Positions 1 to 11,043 are shown, numbered from the stretch's first letter. The stretch is 64,000 nucleotides of DNA from Eunapius fragilis (GCA_963681505.1 OY811971.1:22160962-22224961), one strand, 5' to 3'. Numbers and translations are program-made. Notes: a model not told the origin generated them from the sequence alone.

Positions 1-735
1 CCCCCAACACTCTTACATTCTGGACCAAACACACAGGGCTTAGTGTGTCGGCCAAGTTGCTTAACCCCCAACACTCTTACATTCTGGACCAAACACACAG
101 GGCTTAGTGTGTCGGCCAAGTTGCTTAACCCCCAACACTCTTACATTCTAGACCACACCCACATGGCTTAGTGTGTCGGCCAAGTTGCTTAACCCCCAAC
201 ACTCTTACATTCTAGACCAAACCCACAGTGCTTCGTGTGTCGGCCAAGTTGCTTAACCCCCAACACTCTTACATTCTGGACCAAACACACAGGGCTTAGT
301 GTGTCGGCCAAGTTGCTTAACCCCCAACACTCTTACATTCTGGACCAAACACACAGGGCTTAGTGTGTCGGCCAAGTTGCTTAACCCCCAACACTCTTAC
401 ATTCTGGACCAAACACACAGGGCTTAGTGTGTCGGCCAAGTTGCTTAACCCCCAACACTCTTACAGTCTAGACCAAACCCACAGTGCTTCGTGTGTCGGC
501 CAAGTTGCTTAACCCCCAGCACTCTTACATTCTAGACCAAATCCACAGGGCTTAGTGTGTCGGCCAAGTTGCTTAACCCCAAACACTCTTACATTCTAGA
601 CCAAACACACAGGGCTTAGTGTGTCGGCCAAGTTGCTTAACCCCCAACACTCTTACATTCTAGACCAAACACACAGGGCTTAGTGTGTTGGCCAAGTTGC
701 TTAACCCCTTACACTCTTATATCCTAGACCACACC
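1..735 (+). repeat. 64-bp minisatellite array (left)
   Basis: About 11.5 head-to-tail copies of a 64-bp unit beginning CCCCCAACACTCTTACATTC, with a few substitutions between copies. The first six copies and the last copies differ at the same few sites (CTGGACC or CTAGACC, ACACAGGG or CCACAGTG), so variants are shuffled along the array. The array is cut by the left window edge. Its last, divergent copy carries CTAGACCACACCCA, which is the reverse complement of the core of the array at 8197-9356. Confidence 0.95.
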
Positions 736-2395
736 CATGCAGCAGTGATATTGTAAAGAAATATACAGCGCGCGTGCTAGATAATACGCGTACTGAGACA
801 AACTAACACTACTGTATAAATTTGTGCCGGAATGATTTCGGTATCACATACCTTGCAAATATTCAGTGTGCCGGCAGTAAGTTTCGTGTGAAGGGTATTC
901 AAAATAATATTTCTGGCAAATAAATAGAGAGGGTTAAAAATTATAGCGTTTAATCAAATTTCCCGTAAATGGCGCCACAATCGACAAGTTGCATGCGACA
1001 AGTCGCCGAGTGAAGTCGGCAGGAAGTCGCCATATGTACTATGCCGGCCTTTATGACTACCGTACGATAGCCTTAAGTGCACGCATCGTTATGTACACGC
1101 GTGTGTGACTGAATGCAATTCACCCGCGTGTGGACGCGGCCGAATTGCTGTGCATCACTGTCAGCTCAGGTTCAACCAGATCACCTCTGGTACTGCTTAT
1201 TCAGTTTTTGAACGTAGTATTTTGAAACATTCCTATGCACTGAACATTTAGAATCGCGAATGTCAGGTGCGTACGGTTTGTGTCTAGTGTTAAATATTAT
1301 ACCTCACTATATTTTAATCAACGCCACGCCTCTTGGCTATGTCGACTGTGGACCTGGAGACCCTCTTACTCTCTGCCTCTTGCAGAGATCTATATATGAT
1401 CTCTGTCTCTTGTATCTATTTATCTTTCGATTTCAAACTTGTATAGAGTTCTTCAGCCAATTGTAGCTTTACAAACTAGCTGAAATGCATTCACAACGTC
1501 CGGCCTTGTCGATCGGTTTTGTACAACCGGTAGTACTAATAGTCATTATACACATGACACAGCAAAGTGCTCGTGTTCGCTCAACATACTGTACTGCCAC
1601 GGTCACTAACCACATAGCTTTGGTGTACGTATACGTTTCGATCCAGCGCCAGTCGAGAACGTACGTCATTACCAGCTAGTATACACTAGTTTATGGTATA
1701 CGCACAAGGTCTCGCTTAAAAAAAAAAAACCCGCCGGTAGAAGTTACATCCAAGTAGGCCTACCAGAGACAGAATGCGTTCGCTTGAAAAACTGGTACAT
1801 ATCCCTTATTTCATACCGAACACCCATCTTGCGTGTACGGTACTATGCCAGATAAGGCTATGGTGTTTATGGAAACTATTAGGCTAGGCACGGTCGGCTC
1901 TACCAAGCACCAATAATTTGCTCATCTGACGTCGGATGACAATTAATAATTTCATATATTTGTCCCAGATTTTGAAGTGCGGTTCATAAAAGTGCCTTGG
2001 GAATGTTGTGTGTAAGAGTATAAAATACACCACTTGCTCCAAAAAACGACTCAGTAGTTCAGCCTTCATATTCCACAATGTAGACTTGAGATTTATGGCT
2101 GAGTGATAAGAAAAAAGTTGAAGAAACATGACAATGTCATGTTTCACATACAAATGTACGTAGTAGCACAAAAACGCGTATGGAATTAGTAGTGAACACT
2201 TTTCTACAGAGACCAGAATATAGAAAAGATGGCTCATCAGTATCCCTATCATAAACCGTTACGTAGAGTTGAATTACAGCTACTGTACAAGGACCGTGAG
2301 TGTTTTTACACATTTCTCCATACACTTCCTGTTCAATTAATTTTTATCGCGTGACGCGGGTATTCAATTATTCATGTCCGCGATTGCTGGACATG
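736..2395. other. Gene-free, no recognisable feature
   Basis: AT-rich sequence with short open frames only (none above about 122 codons) and no domain I recognise. It holds a short poly-A run near 1720. Nothing here is supported as a gene. Confidence 0.5.
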
Positions 2396-2570
2396 TATTT
2401 AGCACACGAACAACATACTATATCCTACATATAGAAATGTGCTAAATATAGGACTATTCCATTTTCCCTTATTATTAGACCCTTGTTTCCTTCCTTTTTA
2501 CACCACCATTGCCTTCAAATCCTATATGCCACCAACTTTCTCATAGAGAATGTTTTTTATTTACTTGTTT
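2396..2570 (+). repeat. Half copy of a foldback (hairpin) repeat family
   Basis: The segment holds the loop region (TTTAGCACACG ... TGTGCTAAATATAGG) and one arm (CCACCAACTTTCTCATAGAG then a TTTATTTACTTGTTT end) of the hairpin element that is complete at 27841-28115 and 48795-49091. The other arm is missing. Confidence 0.75.
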
Positions 2571-2689
2571 CATTGATTTTTATTCATACCCGATTATGAG
2601 CCGTATAGCATGTTAAGTAATCCATCTTGATATGAGAGGGAGGTTGTAAAGGTACGACATACCCTTGAGTGACCTTAACTCTTTCGCCG

Positions 2690-3138
2690 AGCGAGATGCA
2701 CGTTCAGGACTATGGCAATATCGCTGTCTTTTTCCAGGATCTGCTCGATACCTTGCACGTCGAGAGGTCCGTTCCTTTTCAGGATCTGAGGGGGCTTTAA
2801 GGGGCGGCCGAAATAGAAGAGAGGTTATTAATTGTCGCCCCAGCGCGATCGAACCCACGAACGCATTTTGTATCGGGCCAGACTGAAGCAGACAGCACCC
2901 TCCCCTCTCACTCCCCCGCCCCCCCTTCCTACAGTCTACTAATCGCATCTCGATACCTTGCGCGTCGAGAGGTCCGTTTCTTTTCAGGCTCTGCTCGATA
3001 TTTTTCACGTTGAGAGGCCCGCTACTTTTCAGGCTCTGCTTTGTAGTTCCGCTCGGGCTGAATCTAATTCACGTCGACTCTAGTTTTGAGGTACTATGCT
3101 CGTCGTTTGGCTTTCTTCTTTTCCTGACGTGAAGGCAT
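2690..3138 (-). pseudogene. Decayed ORF of 15-residue basic repeats, mobile-element type
   Basis: Read on the minus strand from an ATG near 3138 (MPSRQEKKKAKRRA), the DNA encodes tandem units of the form YRAEPEKKRTSRRAR, repeated every 45 bp, interrupted by three stop codons in the first half. The homologous exon at 27525-27670 has the matching peptide DPEKKRSAKRQRYWESPE. Such runs of (D/E)PEKK-RY repeats are often found near the start of mobile-element proteins of marine invertebrates. I cannot name the family. A 4-bp-spaced GTCACT after the last repeat could be the old splice donor. Confidence 0.5.
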
Positions 3139-3790
3139 TTTGAAAAAAAAAAAAGTTACAAAGAGCGTCAAACTTACAACGATCGAATAACAAGAACGAT
3201 TATAGTACGCACGTGCACGTTGTTAAAAATACATAATATCCACAGTTAATTACCACTACGTGTAGTGCCCAGGCCGTACACATTTGATTACATGATGTAT
3301 ACTGCTAGTACTTCGTACAAAGAGCGAAGTAGGACCTATCCGAGTTGTGTCAGTGCAGTAAGCTTAACTATACGTGATTTGCTAACACAACCACCGATAT
3401 ATGTCATGTAGCCTCGAGACGTTTTGACCACAGAAGCGAGAATGCCAACGAATTCTGAAGCCATTGGTGTGATTTTCATTTCTTAAAAGTGTTCCTATCC
3501 CGAGTTATGCGTGGTCAAGAACAAGAAGAAGAAGAAGAAATACGTGGGACTGGGCACGAGTTTCGAAAATTGTTTTGTTCTCTACAACCACGTGGTTCTG
3601 TGACATCAAACAAACACGAAACTACTTGTTGTTACCTTCTTGTACGATGACGATAACAAGGTAAGCCATCCGCTCGTCGGGAGTCTTGTTAGAAGCGGGT
3701 CACGTTTTTTAATGACTTCATAATCGGGGTCAAATCCTATATGAGAGTTACTAACGTAACTCTCGATTATACCAGATACGGTGAACAATT
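2690..3790 (-). repeat. Composite interspersed repeat, minus copy
   Basis: Reading from 3790 down, three blocks follow in order: a segment matching about 27130-27320, a block with GATAGGAACACTTTTAA-type sequence (3460-3510) also found near 27385 and 48630, and the basic-repeat ORF. They are followed by the foldback half copy at 2396-2570. The same order occurs on the plus strand at 27130-28115, so both are copies of one element about 1-1.4 kb long. Confidence 0.55.
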
Positions 3791-3834
3791 TAATTTAGTA
3801 TTAATTGTCATAGAAAATTTTTGGGGGACTTAAG

Positions 3835-3865
<31 letters not shown>

Positions 3866-4450
3866 ACCTCCTTTATAAACAGATCCGGTCCGATTGATGC
3901 GACTGATTGTTTAAATAGATAACAACACTACATTTGAATCTTGAAAACAGCACCTCCTTGCATTTTTTTATTGCCTCTAACTTTGTCTGACTTTCGAGCT
4001 ACGTTATTTTGTATAGAATAGGCCATCTCTTCCATGCATGAGAACGAATAAGAGACGTTATTTTAATCAATGCATGTGTCGTCAAAATTTCATCTACGAA
4101 AAATTCAACAATCCATATATTTCCTGATCGTCAGACATCATGCTTATCTCTATACAAGGTAAAATGTATAAACTGATACGTATAGAGTTCTTTAAAATGC
4201 CTTATGCAAATATGTCATTGTCACTTTGCTGGTTGGCATATATTTAGCATTTTTAAAATCCGCTTACAGTATATTGAAATAGATCAATACTTGCACAAGC
4301 ACATATTCTTTCAGCCTAATTGGGAACAGCAAAATAAAGTGATAAGCAGTAGCCAACCAACTATGAAAACTTCTTGGTTCTGTTCCAGTAATGTGGTGTG
4401 CTTTTCAACACCCGAATTACTTGCAGAAAATCATTACATGCAAGTCTGAC
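3791..4450. other. Gene-free stretch with poly-C tract
   Basis: A run of about 32 C begins near 3834. The remainder is AT-rich with no recognised feature. Confidence 0.6.
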
Positions 4451-4935
4451 ATACTAGCCTACAATTTACACCCTATAAGGTTAGTTCTCTGCAATACATG
4501 TACATAACAGTCGACTTTGTCAACACTGCCCATGTACAGTTCTAAAGAAACCTTGCCGTCGTGTAACAGACATTGCCATTGTCGAAATCGAAAGCCCATG
4601 TCATATGCAGTAGGGTACACGCCAACATTCAAATCGCACACAGGGGACATTTCCTTATGGGCTTGAATGCAATTTGAGTGTGCAGCCAATCAGAACATGA
4701 AGGGAGACCAGTTGTAGTGCCTGTTTTAAACTAATGTATAATTACAAAACTGCAATTCAAAAAATTTCCAAAGACACAATGAACAACATCGTATGTACAC
4801 ACAGTACACCGGGAGGGGTCCAGGTTTGTACAAGACTAAAATCTGTCTTTATTGTTCAAACCTTTCATCAGCAGCTTCCTGAAGGTTGCTGACAAACTGT
4901 TGGCCAACCGCTGAACCTTCCTGGTACAGGACACA
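4451..4935 (-). repeat. Duplicated 3' end of GH31 gene, copy 1
   Basis: About 480 bp that recur in the same orientation at 49091-49530, at roughly 90 percent identity by eye. On the minus strand the right end is the last coding exon of a GH31 enzyme, and the rest reads as its 3' untranslated region plus downstream sequence. Confidence 0.85.
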
Positions 4936-4979
4936 GGGGTACCCAATGGAAGCAGGAATATCCACCCACTCACTGATGC
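4849..4979 (-). CDS. Terminal exon of a GH31 (sulfoquinovosidase-like) glycosidase
   Basis: The minus-strand exon follows a TTTTGTAG acceptor at 4980 and ends at TAA 4851-4849. It encodes about 42 residues: ISEWVDIPASIGYPCVLYQ followed by EGSAVGQQFVSNLQEA. This fits the C-terminal end of YicI/YihQ-type GH31 enzymes, where a 'P-A-x-x-G-x-P ... Y-x-x-G-S' pattern closes the protein. The exon itself is open. I could not find the preceding GH31 exons to its right, where a different gene fragment begins, so this is probably an orphan exon or a gene with a long upstream intron. The family call rests on the short motif and on the N-terminal part found at 49656-51296. Confidence 0.55.
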
Positions 4980-5234
4980 CTACAAAACAGACAAGTTCCA
5001 ATTGAGTTGAACATTGTCGATACATGACAAGTTATGTATGCTGACTCCTTTAGAAGCAATTCATACAAGCATAGCATTTCATATATGCTCTGGAACGTTA
5101 CCACTTTCAACACCAGCCCCTCCATCACCACTCCAGCCTCCATACCTGAATACTGTAGCAAGACTGGATTCCCTCTGTGAGACCCCACATGACTAGTTTT
5201 GAAGGTGATGTCTAAGACCTGTCTCTCCTAGATT

Positions 5235-6160
5235 GTGTAGAGATGGTCCACATTGATGGAGGGTGGGTAGTTCACTTATGTCACCATGACAACGATGACA
5301 TAGGGAACATTATTATCGTACACACTCATGTTAACAAAGAAGTTGCCATACTGGTATAAGGGAGGCTTGTAGTAAATGAGGAAGTGATGGTCCTGCATTG
5401 ATCAGTCCACAAAGTGCCAGTCGCCCTCACTGGCCTCCACAGCCACTACCCATGGAGGGACCTGCACATCATCAAAGTAGTAAGAGACGTTGATGATGAT
5501 GATGGGCATGTCCTCCAGTGTCTCTGCTTCCAATGGACATATGGGGAAGGGTGGGTAGTTGACTAATGCAATATTAACAGTGATGATCACGTCCTCCTCA
5601 GAGCAGTCATTCATTCTCTTATCATGCATGTGACTCCCATGAGTCCCTCTTATCATGCATGTGACTCCCATGGGGACTCATGGGAGTCACATGCATGATA
5701 AGAGAATTCTCTGGTGCCAAAGTCATGGATGTTACCAGTGGTGGTGTGAAAATTGTCCTTAGAAGTGACCTTATAAAAGACACCATCACATCACTAACTC
5801 CAGCCACACCCATTACCCATGGTGGGACCTGGGGTGAGGGGGCTAGCCAATGATACATGAGGGGGCTAGCCAATGATACACGAGGGGGCTAGTCAATGAT
5901 ACATGAGGGGGATACTATGTCCACTATCCCCTCATCAAGGATTGCTGGTCCATTCCTTTAGGTGCACTCCATCTCTACCTCCAGCTGGTAGAGATATTCA
6001 TCCCACACATCTGGATCACTGATGTAGACACTGTTATGGTCCACAATTGGGATGGGCGTGGCATCTTCACAGTAAGAGATGATGTAGGTGGGGCCAGGAG
6101 CTGAGGTCAAGGGTGGGTCCAGAGGTGGGTGCAAAGGTGGGTCCAGAGGTGGTACCAGAG
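5235..6160 (-). pseudogene. Extracellular cadherin-like (tandem beta-sandwich) repeat gene fragment
   Basis: Several minus-strand stretches read as pieces of an extracellular repeat protein. One (6150-5975) has YCEDATPIPIVDHNSVYISD followed by PDVWDEYLYQLEVEMECT. Another (5600-5402) has EEDVIITVNIALVNYPPFP, then LEAETLEDMPIIIINVS. A third is near 5235-5370 (YQYGNFFVNMSVYDNNVPYV, stop, then VNYPPSINVDHLYT). The 'EDxxPI.I.D...I.DPD' and 'I-T-V-x-x-V-N-x-P-P' patterns resemble cadherin-like, VCBS or tandem-95 repeats of large matrix proteins. Frames change and stops occur between pieces, so this is a decayed or multi-exon gene. Exon borders cannot be fixed by eye. Confidence 0.4.
5645..5704. repeat. 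Perfect hairpin inside the cadherin-like fragment
   Basis: Two 24-bp arms (CTTATCATGCATGTGACTCC continuing CATG, and its exact complement) surround a 6-base centre. A further direct copy of one arm lies just to the left (5618-5643). It may be a young local inversion-duplication or a small foldback element. Confidence 0.85.
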
Positions 6161-6224
6161 GTGAAAATATTATCACTATCAAAACCAAACACATTACCTG
6201 ATCCATAACCTCACACACCTAGCC

Positions 6225-6754
6225 ATCTTATGTGTGGTACAAGCTCAAGAACCAGAGGAAAGTAGCACTTTGTGTTGTCCAGCAATGGAAGGACACCTAT
6301 CTCCCTGGGAAGGCAGTTAAGAAGAATGATGGAGATTCCTGTGCCCCTGGGAAGGATGACGATTACAAGTTTTGATGTCCCGAAGACAGTCGTTTGTAGA
6401 CAACCCATCAGACCAGAGAGATCTGTAGCACCAGACATGTACAGTATATAAAATACGTGCATGGGTGATACATGCACGAAAATGCATGTAGTTACTCGTT
6501 GTTGCCTTGACCGAATAAGTCGTTTGGAGTTCCGTGCTCTCACGCCGAAGACAATTTCTGTATGTTGCGACACCAACTATTCAGAAAAGCAATGACATAT
6601 ACCAAGCAAGTTGCAATTTTACAATTACGGACCACTTATATCCACAAATAAGTGCCGATTTCCGTGGATATTTTGTCCACAGCCATACGATTATGAGGAC
6701 ATGAAATACTACAAGAACCAAAGCAAACATAATTAAATCACGGTTTATACTAAT
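6225..6754. other. No recognised feature
   Basis: A 121-codon open frame on the minus strand (6211-6576) shows no motif that I recognise. The rest is AT-rich. Confidence 0.4.
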
Positions 6755-6884
6755 TCACTCACGCGACGGTCGGCTATTTTCGAACGGCAGTCCTCTCCAA
6801 ATGAAGCATGTATACCCTTCTGATTTTTGCCTGTAAATGTAAATACTGTTGTAAGCGCGCGAATGTATACGGCAGGGTTGACTG

Positions 6885-7325
6885 ACCTGGAAAGCAAGTG
6901 GTGTAAGTCTCCGTCGCTTAGAAGTCTTTATACCAGATGCAACACCATCGGTTGTTTCCAAGCGAGACTCAAGCTGCTTAACTGTCTGTTCAAGAGCGAA
7001 GTTCAAGCGCAAACAAATTTTACAGTATCGTTGATAAATTTCGCTAGCTAGAAGAGCTAGCTTTTACTTCATCCAATACTGACGGTATAGGCTGCTGGTG
7101 ATCCTCTGCCTCACTTGGTAACCACGAAGCCGCACGCTCGCTACGACTTCGCAAAGGTTCTTCTCGAGTTTGTCGATGTCCATAAAAATTTCTAACGTTG
7201 TAGTATAGGTGTTGTGCTGAGTTGCTGGTGTTGGTTGCAGCTTGAAAATCTTAGTTCACTGCACAGATTGCGTGGAGGCTAGACGAGACAGCGGAGACGA
7301 TCGACTGCGCGGATTTGACATTATT
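6885..7325 (-). CDS. Unknown small protein, coiled-coil N-terminal part
   Basis: Minus-strand coding-like pieces lie in order. There is an ATG near 7322 (MSNPRSRSSPLSRLAST). After a TTTTCAAG acceptor near 7241 comes a stretch rich in S, Q and E (REEPLRSRSERAASWLPSEA, then VLDEVKASSS). After a 4-bp tandem duplication near 7045 comes EIYQRYCKICLRLNF, then ALEQTVKQLESRLETTDGVA and KTSKRRRLTPLAFQ, ending at a GTCAGT donor near 6892. The middle has heptad spacing of a short coiled coil, followed by a basic patch. I do not recognise the family. It could be a host gene or the first exons of a mobile element. Confidence 0.35.
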
Positions 7326-7654
7326 TCACCACGTGCATGCAGGGAGTCACGCATGCGTTTTATAATAATAGCAAAATGATGAGTGACAAAACAAGCGAGT
7401 ATGTTTGTTCAGGATGCAATCAAATTAAAGTGTATCAAAAGCAACGAATTATAGACACAAAATTCCTGGTGTTTGTGTCTCGCATGACCGATACCGCTAC
7501 GTCAAATTTTGCAGATGTCACTATCAATGATCCCGAGTTCTTCTGCGAAAATTCAGTCACTGAATGAAATCCTGAGTCATCCGATATCGTCAGATGAAAT
7601 AATGACTGGAATTGAAATTGTTTCTGAATTTGGGCAGGACAATCTCAGTTTTTC

Positions 7655-7655
<1 letters not shown>

Positions 7656-7744
<89 letters not shown>

Positions 7745-7758
7745 CGTGTGTGTATATG
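7656..7758. repeat. (TG)n microsatellite
   Basis: About 100 bp of TG repeats with a few CG interruptions. The cysteine/valine-rich and histidine/threonine-rich open frames across it are repeat artefacts. Confidence 0.98.
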
Positions 7759-7801
7759 TGTGCATTGAGAACCATGCAATCCAGAACACTACGCAATCTT
7801 A

Positions 7802-8190
7802 AGAAACCCAAGTGCATTAAACTTTTAATGACCAATATCAATATTCAACTTATCAGGATAGAGTCACAATGCACATGTTAGTACACTTCTAGTAGGGATG
7901 AGAATTTCATTGTTGCACCATTTCTCATTTGAACTATAGGGGATGGCTGATGTAAAAGGTCTATATTGATGGGGAGGGTATATGAAATAGCACATACATA
8001 GACACTTCAACTTAACTTGTCAATGGCTAGCGATGTCATAGGCTAATTCTTTATGCACTGTGCAAAGGCGACTTGGCATCAGAGACAATTGGCATGATAG
8101 TCAGCTTTCAGGTAACCTTTAAGTTCAACTGCCATTCTGACAGCCACAAGAGGGATAGTGAGATTATGACATGGTGGTTGTAAGGATTTC
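7802..8190. other. Gene-free stretch
   Basis: There is no coding signal or repeat that I recognise between the TG tract and the minisatellite array. Confidence 0.5.
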
Positions 8191-8196
8191 CTTTGG

Positions 8197-9356
8197 GTGT
8201 GGTCTAGAATGTAAGAGTGTGAGGGGTTAAGCAACTTAGGCAACAGCATACACCCTCTGGGTGTGGTCTAAAATGTAAGAGTGTGAGGGGTTAAGCAGCT
8301 TGGCGGAAATAATAAGCCCTTTGGGTGTGGTCTAGAATGTAAGAGTGTGAGGGGTTAAGCAACTTAGACAGCAAAATACACCCGCTGGATGTGGTCAAGA
8401 ATGTAAGAGTGTGAGGGGTTAAGCAACTTAGACGACAACATACACACTCTGGATGTGGTCTAGAATGTATAAGTGTGGGGGGTTAAGCAGCTTAGACGAC
8501 AAAATACACCCTCTTAATGTGGTCTAAAATGTAAGAGTGTGAGGGGTTAAGCTGCTTTGCGACACAATCAGCCCTTTGGTTGTGGTCTAGAATGTAAGAG
8601 TGTGAAGGGTTAAGCAACTTAGACGAAAACATACACCCTCTGGGTGTGGTCTAGAATGTAAGAGTGTGGGGGTTAAGCAGCTTAGACGAAAACATACACC
8701 CTCTGGATGTGGTCTAGAATGTAAGAGTGTGGGGGGTTAAGCAGCTTGGCGGACATAATAAGCCCTCTGGGTGTGGTCTAGAATGTAAGTGTGTGAGGGG
8801 TTAAGCAGCTTAGACGACAACATACACCCTCTTGATGTGGTCTAAAATGTAAGAGTGTGAGGGTTAAGCAGCTTTGCGACATATTAAGCCCTCTGGGTGT
8901 GGTCTAGAATGTAAGAGTGTGAGGGGTTAAGCAACTTAGATGAAAACATACACCCTCTGAGTGTGGTCTAGAATGTAAGAGTGTGGGGGGTTAAGCAGCT
9001 TAGGCGACAACATACACACTCTGGATGTGGTCTAGAATGTAAGAGTGTGGGGGGTTAAGCAGCTTAGACGACAACATACACACTCTGGATGTGGTCTAGA
9101 ATGTAAGAGTGTGGGGGGTTAAGCAGCTTGGCGGACATAATAAGCCCTCTGGGTGTGATCTAGAATGTAAGAGTGTGAGGGGTTAAGCAGCTTAGATGAC
9201 AACATACACCCTCTGGGTGTGGTCTAGAATGTAAGAGTGTGAGGGGTTAAGCAGCTTAGATGACAACATAAACCCTCTTAATGTGGTCTAAAATGTAAGA
9301 GTGTGAGGGGTTAAGCTGCTTTGCGACACAATAAGTTCTTTGGTTGTGGTCTAGAA
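8197..9356 (-). repeat. 64-65-bp minisatellite array (right, inverted relative to 1-735)
   Basis: About 18 tandem units built on GTGGTCTAGAATGTAAGAGT followed by GTGAGGGGTTAAGCAGCTT. The reverse complement of this core matches the unit of the array at 1-735. Two spacer types alternate irregularly: one reads AGACGACAACATACACCCTC, the other GGCGGACATAATAAGCCCTC. The second type is the closer match to the left array (its complement has GGGCTTA and GCCAAG). Confidence 0.95.
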
Positions 9357-9988
9357 TGTCCCAGTCAATTTTCATCAATCTCTCCGTTCTGGTCGCGTGC
9401 ATCATAGAGATATGCTTGATACTAATTGCATATTGACAGACGTAATGAAATTGATACTTTTAAAAATTATAACAGAAAATAAGATAAACGGTGTATTCCA
9501 CATAAGATATACACATTATGTGTACTGTACGTATAACACCCGCAATCAAAATCTTGTCGCACACTTACCGCAACAACGTGTGCACGTGTGTATAAGTGTT
9601 ATACTTGTTATAGGCTTGTAATACACTTATTGTATACCAGCCATATACGTTTTGGTGTATAACTCTGCGTATACAGTACAAATGCACCAAGTGTATTAGT
9701 TGTACAACTGCCTTTTTCCATAGTGTTAGTGGTAAGATTGTGGACTTCTTTTCCTTAAGAGTCGCCATGATTATACGAGATTATTATAATCAATTAATCG
9801 CGATTAAAAGTTTAATATAGAGCGATTAGGCGATTACGGTCAATTACGTAATCGCGGCAATACTGGACAGGCTTATTATCACACAATTTTTTCTCTCTGC
9901 ACGTTGCGCGCATTCGAGTATTATTACAACTATGTACATGTAAATATATGTACTTAAATGACCTTTAAATATTGGCATATAGTGCAGC
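9357..9988. other. Gene-free, AT-rich
   Basis: It contains several GTATAAC/GTTATAC motifs in both directions (9500-9680) resembling the repeats at 33490-33720. No gene is supported. Confidence 0.4.
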
Positions 9989-11043
9989 CAGGGCTGCCAA
10001 AGGCCAGCCGGCCTGTCAGGCCAGAGACCTGGCCTGACCTGTCAGGCCGGACCCCTGGCATGTCAGGCCGGACCACGCCCCTCTTGTGCGAAGACTTGCA
10101 TATAGTATATGACTGATTTGTACATGTACAGATCAAGCTTACTTCTTGTTCAGAATTCAAATATTAATGTAGTGAAGATGATCGATTGTGAAATAATAAA
10201 GATGCGAAAGAATATTATTATTTATAGTACATTGAACAATAGCATTGGTTTATTAGCCTTATTTCTTTCGAAGCATCCATGCATTGTGCTTTAGCATAAT
10301 TGATGCCTCCAGCCGTTGGGGAAGTACATGCAGGCTCCATCGCTTTCGTCCTGGATCAAAATGGCTCTTGAAAACACTCCGCTCTCGGATGCATATGGAG
10401 CGGATGACGCTGGAATAGCCAGGTACATTCAAGCAAGCTTTGCAATAGTGTGAAATTGTGTGTTTTGCATTTTACACCATTCCCACCGATCTAAAGAGGC
10501 CATGACATCTACTGATCTGTTCTCCAAGAGTCGAAGCCAAGCATCATATTCCTTATAGCTGTGTTGCGAAGAGACTGCTACACACATGCACATTGTTGTT
10601 CATCCTTGTAATGCCGTTCAATGTGTCGAGACAAATTAAAGTGCAGTGTTCCCTGGAGAGCGGCCTGTGGCAGTAATCACACCACGCTTTATCTGCGTAG
10701 GCCTACTCCTTTGATGTATGGATTTGAAATGAGACCAGATAGCGGATGTGTTTACACTACTACAGTACTACTAAACCTTCGCAATGGCGCGAATCTCATG
10801 ACTTCCTCGGGATTGTATTCCCACAGATCCGGGTTTGAAACAGGTTTGAGCCACTGAACAGAAGGTATAGGAATCGTAGAAACTCGTTGATTGACAACGC
10901 AATAACGTAACTTAATAAAATTAATGATTGACATTTATAAACTATAATATCGACTAATTTGGCCTGCCAGACCGACCTGTCAGGCCGGACTGGCAGGCCT
11001 GCCGGCCTCAGGCCAGACCCCTAGCCGGCCTACGGCAGTCCTG
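9989..11043. mobile_element. hAT-like non-autonomous element with GGCC-rich ends
   Basis: The ends form inverted repeats, CAGGGCTGCC at 9989 and its near complement GGCAGTCCTG ending at 11043. Each is followed inward by 50-80 bp of repeated GGCCGG/CCTGTCAGGCC palindromes. ATAGTGCA lies two bases before the left end and ATAGTGCT directly follows the right end, consistent with a slightly damaged 8-bp target duplication as made by hAT transposases. The 1-kb interior has no long reading frame. Confidence 0.6.

Noticed and set aside
1-735. Centromeric or telomeric satellite
   Set aside because: There are only about 11 copies in view, no telomere motif, and the same family recurs inverted 7.5 kb away, so a local minisatellite or element end is the simpler reading.
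1884-2252. 122-codon minus-strand open frame
   Set aside because: It has no recognisable domain, AT-rich composition and no splice or promoter context; it is likely chance.
2820-2880. tRNA T-arm-like GTGGGTTCGATC on the minus strand
   Set aside because: No matching D-arm or acceptor stem could be folded around it.
7509-7881. Cysteine/valine and histidine/threonine frames
   Set aside because: They are translations of a TG microsatellite on both strands.
9989-11043. CpG-island promoter reading of the GGCC-rich blocks
   Set aside because: The blocks are mirror images at the two ends of an element and lie next to no gene start.
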